Shown here: positions 13,743 to 25,400 of the stretch, one piece after another
Position numbering within the stretch: the first letter of the stretch is position 1
Layout: every line of letters begins with the position of its first letter
Origin: Klebsormidium nitens
Taxonomy: Eukaryota; Streptophyta; Klebsormidiophyceae; Klebsormidiales; Klebsormidiaceae
Assembly: GCA_000708835.1 (NCBI GenBank)
Contig: DF237175.1
Coordinates: 1-64,000 of the forward strand
Direction: 5' to 3'
DNA length: 64,000 nucleotides
The notes under the pieces: model-generated
Told to the model about the DNA's origin: nothing
What the model saw: the letters and a program-made list of their open reading frames with translations, nothing else
Databases searched by the model: none
Translations under genes and position numbers: made by a program

Positions 13743-16700
13743 ATGGGAAGTGGCACAGCAAAATGGGCCAAGGACGCGTTCGCAGGGGGCACCGCGGGCC
13801 TTGTCGTGCACACCGTGGTGGCCCCCCTGGAAAGAGTGAAGCAGCTGCTGCAGGTGCGTGGTGTGTCTCATCCACCCATCATTCTGTTTTGAAAGCTTCC
13901 TCCTCGCATGTCTGTGCCTTCCGTTTATGAGATCGAGTAGCGCACACTCAATTTATTCCCCCTTGTGAGCAAGATTTTGCCCAGCAAAGTAACTTATCGC
14001 GGCCGCAAGTTGTATACATGCATAAATCCTGTTGTCGACAGAGTTTGAATGCAAATAAATCTTTGAAGCACCTCAGGTTGGCCACGTTTTGAGAGGTTGA
14101 ATCTGGCTGTAGTGTCTCTTTATGTATATTTAGTTGTTGTTACAAAGAGGACATCAAGAGCCTAGATTCAAGAGTTTTGATACAAGCAGTAGCTTGGGTC
14201 TGTCAGCAATGTTGGTTGCGTTTTTGGAAGACAACTATTGGGTAAACTTAAGAGGGGCTGAATGGAAACAGATCCAGCCACAGAACTTGCAAAGAGCTGT
14301 AAGAAAGGCTAGTCTTGGTCTCTGTTGAGTAGTATTTCTAGCAGCCGCTTCGGGGAGCAACATTACAAAAGGCTGAAGCTTCTTGTGTCATGCGATGCAG
14401 ACCCAAGACTCCAACCGACGGATACGGCTTGGCGAAATTCCACGATACAAAGGCATAGTGGACTGTTTTCAGCGCATTGTCAAAGATGAGGGAGTTGCGG
14501 CCCTTTGGCGAGGGAACTTCAGGTGGGCTGTCACTTTCCAATTGCATAACATTCAACAGACATAATATGAGGCGCTTTTCATCGTTGCTCTCCAAAACAG
14601 TCGACCGGACTTTTCGATTGCAAGATAAGCTGAATCTAACCACAGATTCTGATTATCATTTTTGGCCAAAGCAGGGTTCAAAGTCAGCCAGAAAGTGTGT
14701 CCCCCACATCAGGTTCTGGATGTCGTCAATGTTGCAATTGATGGTGACCCTCCAACATACTTAAATCGTACAAGCCAAGCCAACCATGTAATCTAGGAGA
14801 AGTCTGCAAGTTCCCATGAGCCTTAAGCCTCACGGTCGATCTTGAGGCTGACAAAGTCCGAACTTTTCGCCGCAATTTCGAACATGTCATTTCTAAAGAT
14901 CTTGTGTCGTCAACCTTCAGTTTCCAGTCCCTTTGTATTTGGGGGCTCCTTCCTTCATGTGCTTGCTCTTCTTTGGTCTCTGTTTCCGACCTCGTCACAC
15001 TTTTCTCGTCATCATGTCCTTCTGCCACTTTGTGTCGCTCCAAAGCTTATGCTGGTTCTTCATAAGTGGTATGATTCGCTGAAAGATGCGTTCTTTTCGG
15101 TGCAGTGACCTGTACCGTTACTTCCCGAACCAGGCGCTGAGCTTCGCCTTCAAGGAGCAGTACAAAACGCTCTTCAACCGTTACGACCCCAAGACTGAGT
15201 TTGGCAAGTACTTCGCTGCGAATCTGGCGGCAGGAGGAGCCGCAGGGACTTCCGCACTCGTCATTGTAAGCACTCAACTGCGTTTCGACAACTTATCTTG
15301 TTTCTGTTGCCCTTCATGTTCCTTTGTTCGTTGCCTTGCTTTTTGTCCTCCTTCCTTTTTAGCATCTCCGTACGGATTGCAGGATTACTGACCCCAGTCA
15401 GTTGTGGAAAGGAGGCGATTTTTGTCGCACACACCTGCTGTCACAAAAATCATCCCCAGATTTGTTCCTTGATATCCAACTCCCAGTACTTGTTATACAG
15501 GACCAATGTATCGAGTATGCAGTACTCTCACTTTACGCCCCCCTTGTTCACCTTCAGATTCATCCCCTGGACGTGGCGAGCACGCGCATCACCGCTGACA
15601 TCGGCACCCATGCCACCCGGCAGTTCCGCAACATCTGGGACGTGCTGTACCACGTCTACAGGCAGGAGGGGGCGCGGGTGAGCCAGTTCACATCGTAAAT
15701 AAGGAGGTGCGAGGTTGAGTGCACTTACACCGAAAGGTTGGTGCCTTTTTTAGCTCGTTCAGAACCAGAAGGCGCCTGCCTGATCGTTGCGCGGAAGGAA
15801 GGTCAACAATATCACTTGTCCGACGACTTTTAATGTCCTGAGGGTGCCTGGTCGGCTTTGCCCTCCGTCTACGGACAGAAAATGCTGGTTGAACGAGGGC
15901 TACAGGTAGTGAAAGTCGCTACTCGGCGGACCTTTACGATAAACCGTCAGATGGTGCGAAGCAGACCTTCGTTCAGGATCGTCGTACAAGGCACGGATTG
16001 GATGTCTGAAATATGTCACCGATCGTGCCAACAAGCATTCGGATCCCGGTTACCACTCTGAACAAGTTTTGACGTCCTGTAGAAGTCAGCAACTACCACT
16101 CTGCAGAAATTCAAAAGGATCGAAAGACGAACAGCCAAAGTCTGCACACTTCGTTATGATTCCTCGCATCTCCGACTATTTCCTCCTCTCGACCGCGTCT
16201 CGCCAGGGTCTGTACCGCGGTCTCTTGCCAACGGTCGAGGGGATCTTCGTGTACCGCGCCTGCTACTTCGGCACGTTCGACACCGCCAAATGGGTCCTCT
16301 TCGAGGATCCGGAACGGCCGCCGTTTTGGAAGAACTTTCTCCTCAGCCAGGTGAGCAGTCAAAATTGTGAACGGGTCAAGTGCCTGAAATCAATAGGAGG
16401 ACCGCCTGTTCTGAAGATGTAGTTTGGGCAATCAAGCATTTGTGGGATGAGAGATATTGTGCAAACTGGCGGCTGGAGATTGGTCACTTAGGCAGAGCCG
16501 AAGCGAGGCTTTCTTGTGACGTTCTGAAGACGGTTGTGTCGGAGGAGTATGGCAGCTGTGAAAAACCAGCGATCCCGAAGAAATGGAAAAGACAGAGTTG
16601 TCGACACCGAATTTTCCTAATCAAGACCTAGTCTCCTTTGCTATGAGGCGCAACAAGCAATCCACGAATGCCGACGGACAGTTGCGAGAACGAAAGTCGG

Positions 16701-17288
16701 CTAGCGAGGCAAGAATCAAGCAGAAATGACCAGATCACAAACGGTTGACCCTTCCTTTGCAGGTGACGTCAGTCGTCTCCGCGTTTGTCGCTTATCCGTT
16801 CGACACGGTGCGGCACCGGTTGATGATGCAGTCCGGGGAGCAGTCGCAGGTGTGAACACGCACCGTTTCGAGCCTTCGACTGACTGGACGTTTCCTCGCT
16901 ATAATAGGGCCCGAAGTGCAGCCTGGTATGTCGCACAGGCCGCGACAGCTCGTGGCAGCACATTCCTGACACGTCACCACAGATCCCGGTTTGTGTTGGC
17001 AGAAAGGCTTCAACGCGAGCTTTATTGGATGATGAAAAAGCTTATCGAACGATGCAGACACCAGGAGGCTCATTCACCAGTGTATGCAGGGCTCTCGGGC
17101 CTGCTTCTCGCAAAAACGCCTCTGAGAGTGTTGTCTGACTGCAGGAGTTCAGCAGCACGCGCGACTGCTGGGGGACGATCTGGCGCAAGGAGGGCATCCG
17201 CGGATTCTACCGCGGGTGGAACGCGAACGTGCTGCGGTCAGCGGCCGCGGGATCGACGCTCGTGTTGTACGACGAGGTCAAAAGCTGA
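13743..17288 (+). CDS. ADP/ATP-carrier-like mitochondrial carrier family (SLC25) protein
   Basis: Seven exons (13743-13853, 14401-14522, 15106-15265, 15558-15677, 16207-16350, 16763-16849, 17145-17288) join in frame to about 295 residues, the normal length of a three-repeat SLC25 carrier. The first Met is directly followed by the first transmembrane repeat, so there is no plant-type N-terminal extension. The matrix-helix motifs are PLERVK, PLDVAS and PFDTVR. Features typical of adenine nucleotide carriers are visible: RYFPNQALSFAFKE, EGIFVYRACYFG and NVLRSAAAGSTLVLYDE. The diagnostic RRRMMM hexapeptide is replaced by RHRLMM, and the second signature lacks its last basic residue. The protein may therefore be a divergent nucleotide carrier, for example of the plant ER-located ANT type, rather than the standard mitochondrial AAC. 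AATAAA signals follow at about 17750-17785. Confidence 0.9.
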
Positions 17289-18467
17289 TGGCTGACTGGG
17301 GGGAGCGGTAATTGAGTCGGAAAGATGCCGCCTTGTGCAGCCGGGAAGGACAGCTGCTTTGTCGGTCGCTTTCACCAGGGGGCTTGCAAACAGCTCCGGT
17401 CTGCAACGCCTGAAAAGACCACGTAGCTCGGCTTTGGAAAGGTGATGAGAAAGGAAGGGCAGAAAGGATTGGATGGGAGGAAACAGGACGGTGACAGGAA
17501 ACGGGAAGATGTAGAATGGGTTAGAGGAGGTCCGGGGAAGTTTACTGGCTCTGCGAAGGCTTCATTTGATAGCGATCGAAGGTCCTCCGCTTTTATTGAA
17601 GCATGATTTTGGAAGATTATACTAGTAGCTCGGCGGTTTGGGTTTCCTTTGGGAGGGGCTCAAGTCCGTCGGCACGATTTATTGTGGTCTAAGATTTCGT
17701 AGAGTAGCAGAAGATTCCATATTGTAAGCGTACGGGTTCGCACTGATTGCAATAAATGTGGTCAGATCACTTGGTCCATAAATAAATCCCGGTCAGCTTG
17801 GGCGCCTTGATATGACAAGATCATCAGGGCGGGCTAGTCTGCGCGGCTTCGATCCCACATTACAATCATGATTGCACCGGTGCGACTAAGCGTGAAGTCG
17901 CTCGTCTTCAGCAGCTATCAAAGTCCAGCACGCGTACATCAAATTCTTTTCTGGTCTGCAGAAGAATCTCGATCGGTAGGTCACATGCATTGGCCCGATG
18001 CAACGACGGGTAGGCCGTCTATAAAGCTTTGAGCTATACCGTTCTGAGCTAGCTGCCGATTGCGATGCTATAGTCACAAGTACTAAGACATAAAAGAATG
18101 CTTTTGCCATAGATCTGGCAAAGTCGAGCAACTAATGCAAAAGTATTTTGTGCACAAAGGTGCAAACAATGATAAGGATGAAAACGGTTCAACCTGCATG
18201 GTAATAATGGAATCCAGGCTTGCCCTCGTCGAATCATTGGTCCTGCTATTACTTTGAAAATGTAACCCTTTTACAAGCCGCCAGATCTTCTATCGGACCA
18301 ACTTTGCCGCTCAGATCTAGTCTAAGCATCCCCAGAAGTGTTCATCCAATCTGGGATCGGACCTCTTCAAACATTTGATTCAACATGACCAGATGCTCTG
18401 GCCTGTACCAAACCCTGCCTGATGTTGATTTTTAGAAACCCTCAGCCAAGTCTTCGTGGCCTACAGA
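17289..18467. other. Convergent intergenic region
   Basis: This is the 3' flank of the carrier gene. It includes AATAAA-type polyadenylation signals at about 17750 and 17784, and it continues to the 3' end of the minus-strand F-box gene. I see no further coding signal. Confidence 0.6.
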
Positions 18468-19841
18468 CTAAGTACAGAACAAATGTCCAGCTCCGGAATA
18501 TGTTTGAAGTCCGTGCGGAAGTATGCAACGATGCCTGCTAGTTGGTCTGCTCGAGCTCCTTCTACTGTGACCTGCTTCTACTGTGACCTGGAGTCTCTGC
18601 AGATTGGGCATCGCTTCGCAAAGGGATCGGAGCGTAAAGTACGACTCAAATCTACTGACCTCCCCAATCTGCAAGTGCCTCAAGCTCGAAAGCACGTGAC
18701 CTTCCAGGGAATCTGACAATTGAAGAGCAGAAAAGAACGATTCATCTAAGCTCAGCGTCCTGATACCAGAAGGCAGCTGCGACAGAAACCTTCCGACCGG
18801 AATGTCCGTACATTCTATAGCACTGTCAAGAGTCACGGTCAGGGTCTCCAAAGAAGGACATTGCCGAAGAATTGGCACCACACGCTCTGTCCAGCTGTCC
18901 ATGTTTTCCACGCAAAATCTCCTAAGGCGAGCACAAGGCTGAACAAAGATCACTTGGTGCTGCAAGCCTTCCATTTCAAGCTTCAAGATTTGCAAGGCTG
19001 GGGTATCCAGCTTGAGACTTTGGCAACCAGCGTCCAGGCTTAGCAAATTGGGTGCCTGAATGTCAAGAGATAAGGGTCCGCGAGAAGTGGCCAATTCTAG
19101 AACTTTCAGCGTGTGAGAGTTGACGACTATAGAAGCATCTTCATCTTGGTCCTCATCTGACTCGGACTCAGAGCCCTCATCTTGGATGCTGAACGTTTTT
19201 GCCTTCAAAGTCTCAATTTGGATGCACCTGTGTAGCAGATTCTTGAAGGCTGCAAGGGCTATAGTCGCCCGTGAGAGGTCCATGTGCTTCAAGGACCAGT
19301 TAGGAGCCTGCATCAGCTTCTTGAAAACAATAAGACCATAGGGCATCGGAGAAACGCGGAAGGTTTCGATGCTTGACCCCGAAAGAAGGCTCTCCACCAT
19401 ATTCTTGCTTGGTTCCGGATCTGCAAAAATGGACTTGACTCATGGGATCCCCCCATTCAAGCCTGTGTTGATGCAGAAGACGCTGACACATTTTGGTAGA
19501 TGCTTGAGCATCGTGCTTGAAGAGATGAGGTGATGCGGAACTCCTTCGTGGCTTTGGCTGACGAGCAAGTTCAGTGTCTCCACAGAGAAGCACTCATGTT
19601 TTAGGAAAGTTATTAGCCCACGCCCCTCCGCTTCGCTTCTCAGGGGCCAGTCCAAGCTCTTGACCTGATGCGTCAAGTTCTCAAAGCGCCGGCACACCAG
19701 CTGCGCTCGAATGAGCTCCTTTGCGGTTTCGAAACGGGCTTCAGGACGCAGATTGTCTTGAACGTGAGCGCCAACAAAATCCAGGATGGAAATGACCAAC
19801 TCGTCTGGCAGCACATCGAATGTAGTTACTGAAGGGGCCAT
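18468..19841 (-). CDS. F-box protein with LRR-like C-terminal region, 3' end frameshifted
   Basis: Exon 1 is 19490-19841 and exon 2 is 18468-19420. A 69-bp intron (19421-19489) with GT-AG ends removes an in-frame TGA at about 19440. The joined frame gives about 434 residues. Residues 8-55 fit an F-box: FDVLPDELVISILDFVG, then a later VCRRFENLTHQV. Such a domain normally binds SKP1 in an SCF ubiquitin ligase. The rest has irregular leucine-rich repeats (for example LKVLELA, LQILKLEMEGL, LETLTVTLD, LRHLQIGE) typical of substrate-binding regions, interrupted by an acidic Ser/Glu/Asp tract at about residues 190-205. After LQRLQVTVEA the protein turns Ser/Arg-rich because of a tandem 16-bp duplication. 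Without the extra copy the frame continues to a leucine-rich end stopping at 18461. The substrate is unknown. Confidence 0.78.
18556..18592 (-). repeat. 16-bp tandem duplication in the F-box gene
   Basis: On the minus strand the unit CAGGTCACAGTAGAAG occurs twice back to back. Sixteen is not a multiple of three, so the second copy changes the reading frame of the last 40 or so codons. Confidence 0.9.
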
Positions 19842-22493
19842 CGTGGCTTCTGTTCCTAGATATCTGAGTAACTAATATCAGCGGTAGTTACTGATATGCC
19901 GCTATGCCCACAGCTTGATAGCTTACTTGCGTGGAAGGGAGGGTCACTAGCAGATGAGCAAAATCTTACCCTCTCACTTGACGATCCACAATCTAGTCTA
20001 GAATAACCGCGCCCCTTACTCCCTGGCCCCTTTTCCTGGAGATGAAGCATTTTCTGCATGTGCACGCTGCTTCGATGCTGCTAAGAGGATGCGACTGCAC
20101 TTGAACAACAGCCTGGACAGAAAGCACCTGCTTGCGAGTACTTATGTAGGTCTAAAGACCAGAGCCTTAGGCATAGCTCTTGTGATATGAATTTAATGAT
20201 ACGACTGCATCACAAGTATCTAACGGGCGAGTGTTAGCGAAAAGGTAAGGGTTACAATAAGTTCCGACCATCGAGATTCCAAAACTTCGGTTGTGAACGT
20301 CGGTCCAGGCGGAGTCCGCTGCTTCCCGGCGGATTCCGCTGCTTCTCAGCGGGCTCGACAGCTCGACTTGGCCATCATCCACCGCGCGCCCGCGCCTCGG
20401 GCGCGTGGCAAAACCCTGGGCAATCTGAAGCATGACGGTGACGTTGCGTCACCCTGGGGAAGATGCTACATAAAGATTGTAGAGCCTCATACCAGCGTCG
20501 GTGTAGCATCTCAACCAACTTGAACAGCTGAAACGGGACGTCTGAGCCCGCCTAAGCATAATGATGTCGGTTCAACTCCGGCCGCCGACCTACCCAGTTT
20601 GTGATTCTCTTTTTCATTGCTTTCTATTGTCTTGCTTGCGGCAAGCACCGTCCGCTTTCAGGTCCCATATTCGTTCCACTTTTGGTCCCGGACGAACTTT
20701 CTCGAAAGAGAGGCTCTCATTGCTTAGAGCCGCGCGCGAGCGCTGTACACCGGTCAAGCCAAATAGTTCGCTCCTTTTTCTTTGTGCTGCCGGCTGTACC
20801 CGGCCCATCCTTCTTATCCTTGTACATCTTGTTCAAAATAGTCACTATTAGGACGTCTACATGCTTTTCTCTGCGAAACTCCAGCGCCAGATTCGAAAGC
20901 CGAGTCGCTGAACTGTTCCATTGAAAAACGCTGGTATATGTTGTCTGTAAAGATGTAGCTGTGAATTCTGACCCAAGTTGTATCTGATGCTGCGTGGAAA
21001 GAGATCATTGCTCAAGTGAGCCAATCAAGGACTCCACCAGTCATCTCCTCTGCTTATCAAAGCTGAAAAAGTTGCACAAGATCATGATTCACCGACTAAG
21101 ATTTGGGCAGCATTGTTACGGCAAGCCCGTAAAATCAGAGCAATCGCCAGAGCAGAGTAGAAGCAAGCGTATCCACGGCTTCGTTTCTTTCAGTGCTTAG
21201 TACAAAGCAAGATAAAAATTCAGGACTTCCTTATAGATATCAACAAATTGTCTGAGGAGGACATTTTCTCATTTACATTTCGGAGTCCTCGATTTCCCGA
21301 TTGGTGTGATTATACCAAAGGCACGACACACTGAGATTTAAAAGGATTGCACACTCGTCAGCACCTTTCGGTCGTTTTAAGGCACACTTTGAGCCATCCA
21401 ATGCTTGACTTATACCTCATAATATCCATTTACCCGCAGGATTTATCAAACTCCAATCATGTCCATCTGCGGCTAGCACGGAATCCAATCGCATATCGAT
21501 ATGTGCGACGTCGACTTGAGGCGCGAAACCAATTGCATCCAAGTTTTGTAAAGTATCACGGAACAAGAATGAGAACAAGCATTTGACAGAAGGTTCTCAG
21601 CCACCCGTTCGCTATCAGTCGTACGTAAACAACTGGATACATGGCCGTTCGTGCCACGTCTACACACCTCCATGATGCTGCAAATTTCTCAGAACTTCAG
21701 AACGTTCTCTATCTGCTGACCTGCTGTTGCCACTTGACAACTCTACATCCCGTTTGGAAATCAATGATTCAAGCTGTTGTATACAAATACTTCAGTCTGC
21801 TTTGCTGCTACTCCTTCGCTCGGGGTCTGTGCACGTGCTTAATGCCAGTAGGCGGAGCCTTCTTATTCTCGACTAAAAGCGACGGGAAAATGCTGTCTTA
21901 ACTGTCTTAAGCTGCGCGGCATGTATCTGGCGTGCACAATCCGTCTTCCTGTTTCGGTCCGTCCTAGTTAATGCAGTCTCCTTTCGGAATCATGCTCGTC
22001 AGAGCAACGGCTTCTCCGATCTGGACGAAAGACAACGCTGCGTTAGTGTGAGTGGTCAAACAACTTTAGAACAAGAATTCAGGACCCTTGAACATCCGAC
22101 TCTGGTCGAGAATTACGTATGCGCGTCCGCTTCGTTGGTTTCACCGAGACTGATTCAGGACGATCCAAAGATTGTACGAAGAAGCGTGATTTGCAATCAG
22201 CTTTTAAAGAAAGTTCAAATAAGATTCGTACAAACGACGACATAAGGGGACGCATCAACCCCGCAAGCGCTTTGGAGGGCGTAACTGTGTCTCGTCTGAA
22301 GCTGCCAATATCAGAGCCCGGCGCTCCTGTGTAGACCAGAGCGCCCGACGCAAGAAAGTAGAATGCATTACAGGCGGATGTACTTTGTAATATACTATGC
22401 CAGCTCAAGTACACGCGCTCTTGAGAAGAGCCCAAAAGGGCAGTGAGCAATAAGTGGGCAAGGCGATTCAGTCCAGCCGCCTCGCAAAGGCTT
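19842..22493. other. Intergenic region with a short GC-rich repeat
   Basis: No domain-bearing frame or spliced gene is visible. Near 20305-20345 the words CGGAGTCCGCTGCTTC and CGGATTCCGCTGCTTC lie side by side. At 20497-20590 a tRNA-like acceptor and T arm can be drawn, but no D arm or anticodon arm supports it. The HAP2 transcript may extend into the right edge if its last exon is spliced again. Confidence 0.45.
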
Positions 22494-25400
22494 TCATTCC
22501 GTGACCGAAAGCGCATCATCACGAGAACCGTAAAGAAAAGCGAGTTGCAGACTCACCCCCATGTTTGCGGTGAAGAACTGGCAGTCGAGGGGCCGGGGCG
22601 CCGGGAGGGGCTGGTAACACCCGGTGGCTGGCTCGAAGTAGCGCCGCTGGTAGTCCCGGCCGGGAGCTAGTGTGAATTGGACCGAGCCCCCGTCGGGGGT
22701 GAAGACCAGGTGGCCGGCAAGCGAGCAACAGGGGCCGGGGCTGTGTAGCTGGGACGACGCGCTGGCGTTCTGCAAAGACGGGTTGGAAGGACCTGAAAAC
22801 TCAGAGTGATAAGTGCTTTGGTTTCAATCAAGCACGTCCGAAGTTGATTACTTCGTGGATCTAGGTGTTGATGATTGTGTAGGGAAGGTAGTGTATGTAA
22901 AGACCAGAAATGGAGTCGAGGGCTTGAAATGTAGTCAGCTATCTCTTACGCAGACGGTAAAGATCAAAACCGGCTCCTTGTTCAGCCGGGATCACGGGTT
23001 CTGAAAAATAGTTCAGAGTGACTTTAGCGTCAACTTCGACCCTCTACTCAAAAATCTGGAATTGAGACCAGAACCAATGAAGGCAACATATAGGCAATCC
23101 AATTTTCTGCTTTGAAATGGGCCCTCCCATCGCTTCTCGGCCCCAAAGACGCCGTTTTTTTAAGCATGAAGGCGATGTAGTCCTCACCTCGAAATTCAAA
23201 TACACGATTGTCCCAGTCCCCGCAGCTTGCACCAGCGCCTCTTGCGTCATTTCTATCGCCACGGGGGGTGCCTTCGCCTGCGGAATCTGCCCCCCCGGAT
23301 GGAATGCGGAGAACGCCCGCTGGACCTGAGCCCCAAAACCCGCATGCGCAACAGACGCCCCACCGAACCTCGTTGGGCTCCCCTGACTCGGTGGGAATAC
23401 GCCCCCCTGATTGAGTGAGAATCCGCTCCCCTGCCCAGGTGCGAGTGCGCCCGCCTGCCCTTGCGTGAATAAGTTCCCCTGTCCTTGTCCAAGGAAGCCT
23501 CCCTGACTTTGTGTGAACCCGCCCCCATATGAGCCCCCTTGGCCCATCCCAAACCCAACTCCTTGACCCGATGCAAAAGCGCCCTCCTGACCTGGCGCAA
23601 ACGCGCTCCCGTGACCGGACAAAAATGCGCTCCCTGGATTTGGCGGGAGGCCGCTTCCCAGCGTGTAACCGCCGGGCCTTTCTCGCAATAACGGGTTACC
23701 AAACCCGCTTTGATAACCCGGGGCGAACGCGCTCTGCGCGATGATCCTGGAAGTCGGCGACATTGAAGAAAACCGGTTTGGAGAACCCTCTGGTTGGGAA
23801 TACTGTGATCCATGTCCTAACCCGCTCATGGGCCCCCCGAACCCGAAGCTTGGGTTACCGTTACCTCCGCCACCAAACCCGCCCGCGACCGAACCGAACG
23901 GACCGAAACCCTCGCGCTCAAATGCGCGCGCACTGGGACTGGCGAAGCTTCCGCCGGGCATTCCGGCCGGGGTGGACGGAAGCGCAAAACCGGTTATCGA
24001 GGCACCCGGGCTAGGTGCCATGTACGGGTCCGTTCGACTCATAACCGGGCTACTGGGCGCTTTCTCCGCGTCAGAAGCACCGCTAGAGCTTCGGCGCCGC
24101 AGTGAGGCGGAGCTCTTCTTGCTGGAACTTCTAGAGGTGCGCGCGTCGTCGTCCGCGTCGGCGGACCCTGAGCGCGCGCGGATGCGCTCGCGCGACGCCG
24201 ACCGTGGCTTCGCGCCGACGCGGCAGAGCGCGGCGCAGCACTGGAAGCACATGGAGAAGATGCCCAGGCGGTACATGACGACGAGGACGAAGAGGACTGC
24301 GGGGAGGGAAAGGCGTGAAGTGATTTTCCAGAGAAGCGAACTCGGATCGCCCAACCTATCCTCGGATAACCTTCATTTAATCTTGCTCCGATCCCTAAGC
24401 GCAACTGGGAAAAGACTTGAATGGATGTAGCGAGCGTTCTTTTTAAGTACGTCGGATCGCTGCTGTATAGTAAAAATAGACGAGTCCTGGATTCCAAGGC
24501 TGCTGCGTCGATGTTTGTTTTTTAAGAGGGAACCAAAAGAGTTCTGAAAGGTCTTGAAAGCTAGGAAAGCTGGAGAATACGTCACGGTGCGCTCACCTGC
24601 GATGATTGTAATCATGAGGCCGATGAAGGACACGATACGGCTCCAGCAGCCGGTTAGGAAGGCGCAGGAGACGCTGAAGATGGAGGGGCACAGCTGCCTG
24701 GACATGACAAGGAGGAGCGATTGTGGGTTCGATTTCCTCCATAAGTCACAGACAGTCTTCAAATCACCGCTCAGAGATAGTACTCAGATCACCGGTAGTG
24801 TGAGGATAGCCCGGATTCAAATCACCAATTGGTTCTGCGGAGACGGCAGTTGGAAAAGTCCGCCTGGGAATTGGCATAACCAAGGGATCCCCTTGCATAG
24901 AAGGGCTGGGGTGAGATGCGCCAGAAGGGAATTTTCTCGTGTACCGTATTGATAAGTTAGGCAGGGAACGAGCAAAAAGTGTAGTCCAAATACACTCCTG
25001 CAAATGCTCGGTCACCAGGTTTTTTTGTCACCTTACAAGTAGGACGTTTCTGCAACCTCCAGGACACGGCTAAAGGACTCCCAAGAAACATATAGCAAAG
25101 CGGGATTGATCTTCGTGCGTAAAGCTATCAGTTCATCGATGTCTTAGAGACGACAAGATTTTGATACTGCAGAAGAAAGGGAGATTCCGCAAATCGAAGC
25201 TTACACGCAGGTTAACGCCGCAGTTGGTGGGCTCTGAGCTTGGACGACTGTGCTATTGGTGGTTTGACCGACAGTTAGGTTACCGCCCTGCGCTCCCTTG
25301 TCGTAGAAAGTTGCGTTCGTGTAAAAGAAGACGGTACTGATGTCGGTTATTTCACCCACCGAGTCGTACAGGATGACTGCAAAACGGGTTGAGGGGTGGG

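Noticed and set aside
19440-19442. Premature stop in the F-box gene
   Set aside because: A 69-bp GT-AG intron (19421-19489) removes it and keeps the frame, so no pseudogene call is needed for this stop.
20497-20590. tRNA-like acceptor stem and T arm
   Set aside because: Seven acceptor and five T-stem pairs can be drawn, but the D arm lacks its GG loop and no 7-base anticodon loop with a proper stem and T33 is present.
20561-20924. Plus-strand open frames of about 100 residues
   Set aside because: Cys/Phe-rich, overlapping in two frames, and without family resemblance or flanking splice signals.
23741-24430. 229-residue open frame on the plus strand
   Set aside because: It is antisense to the HAP2 tail exon and has no domain or splice support.
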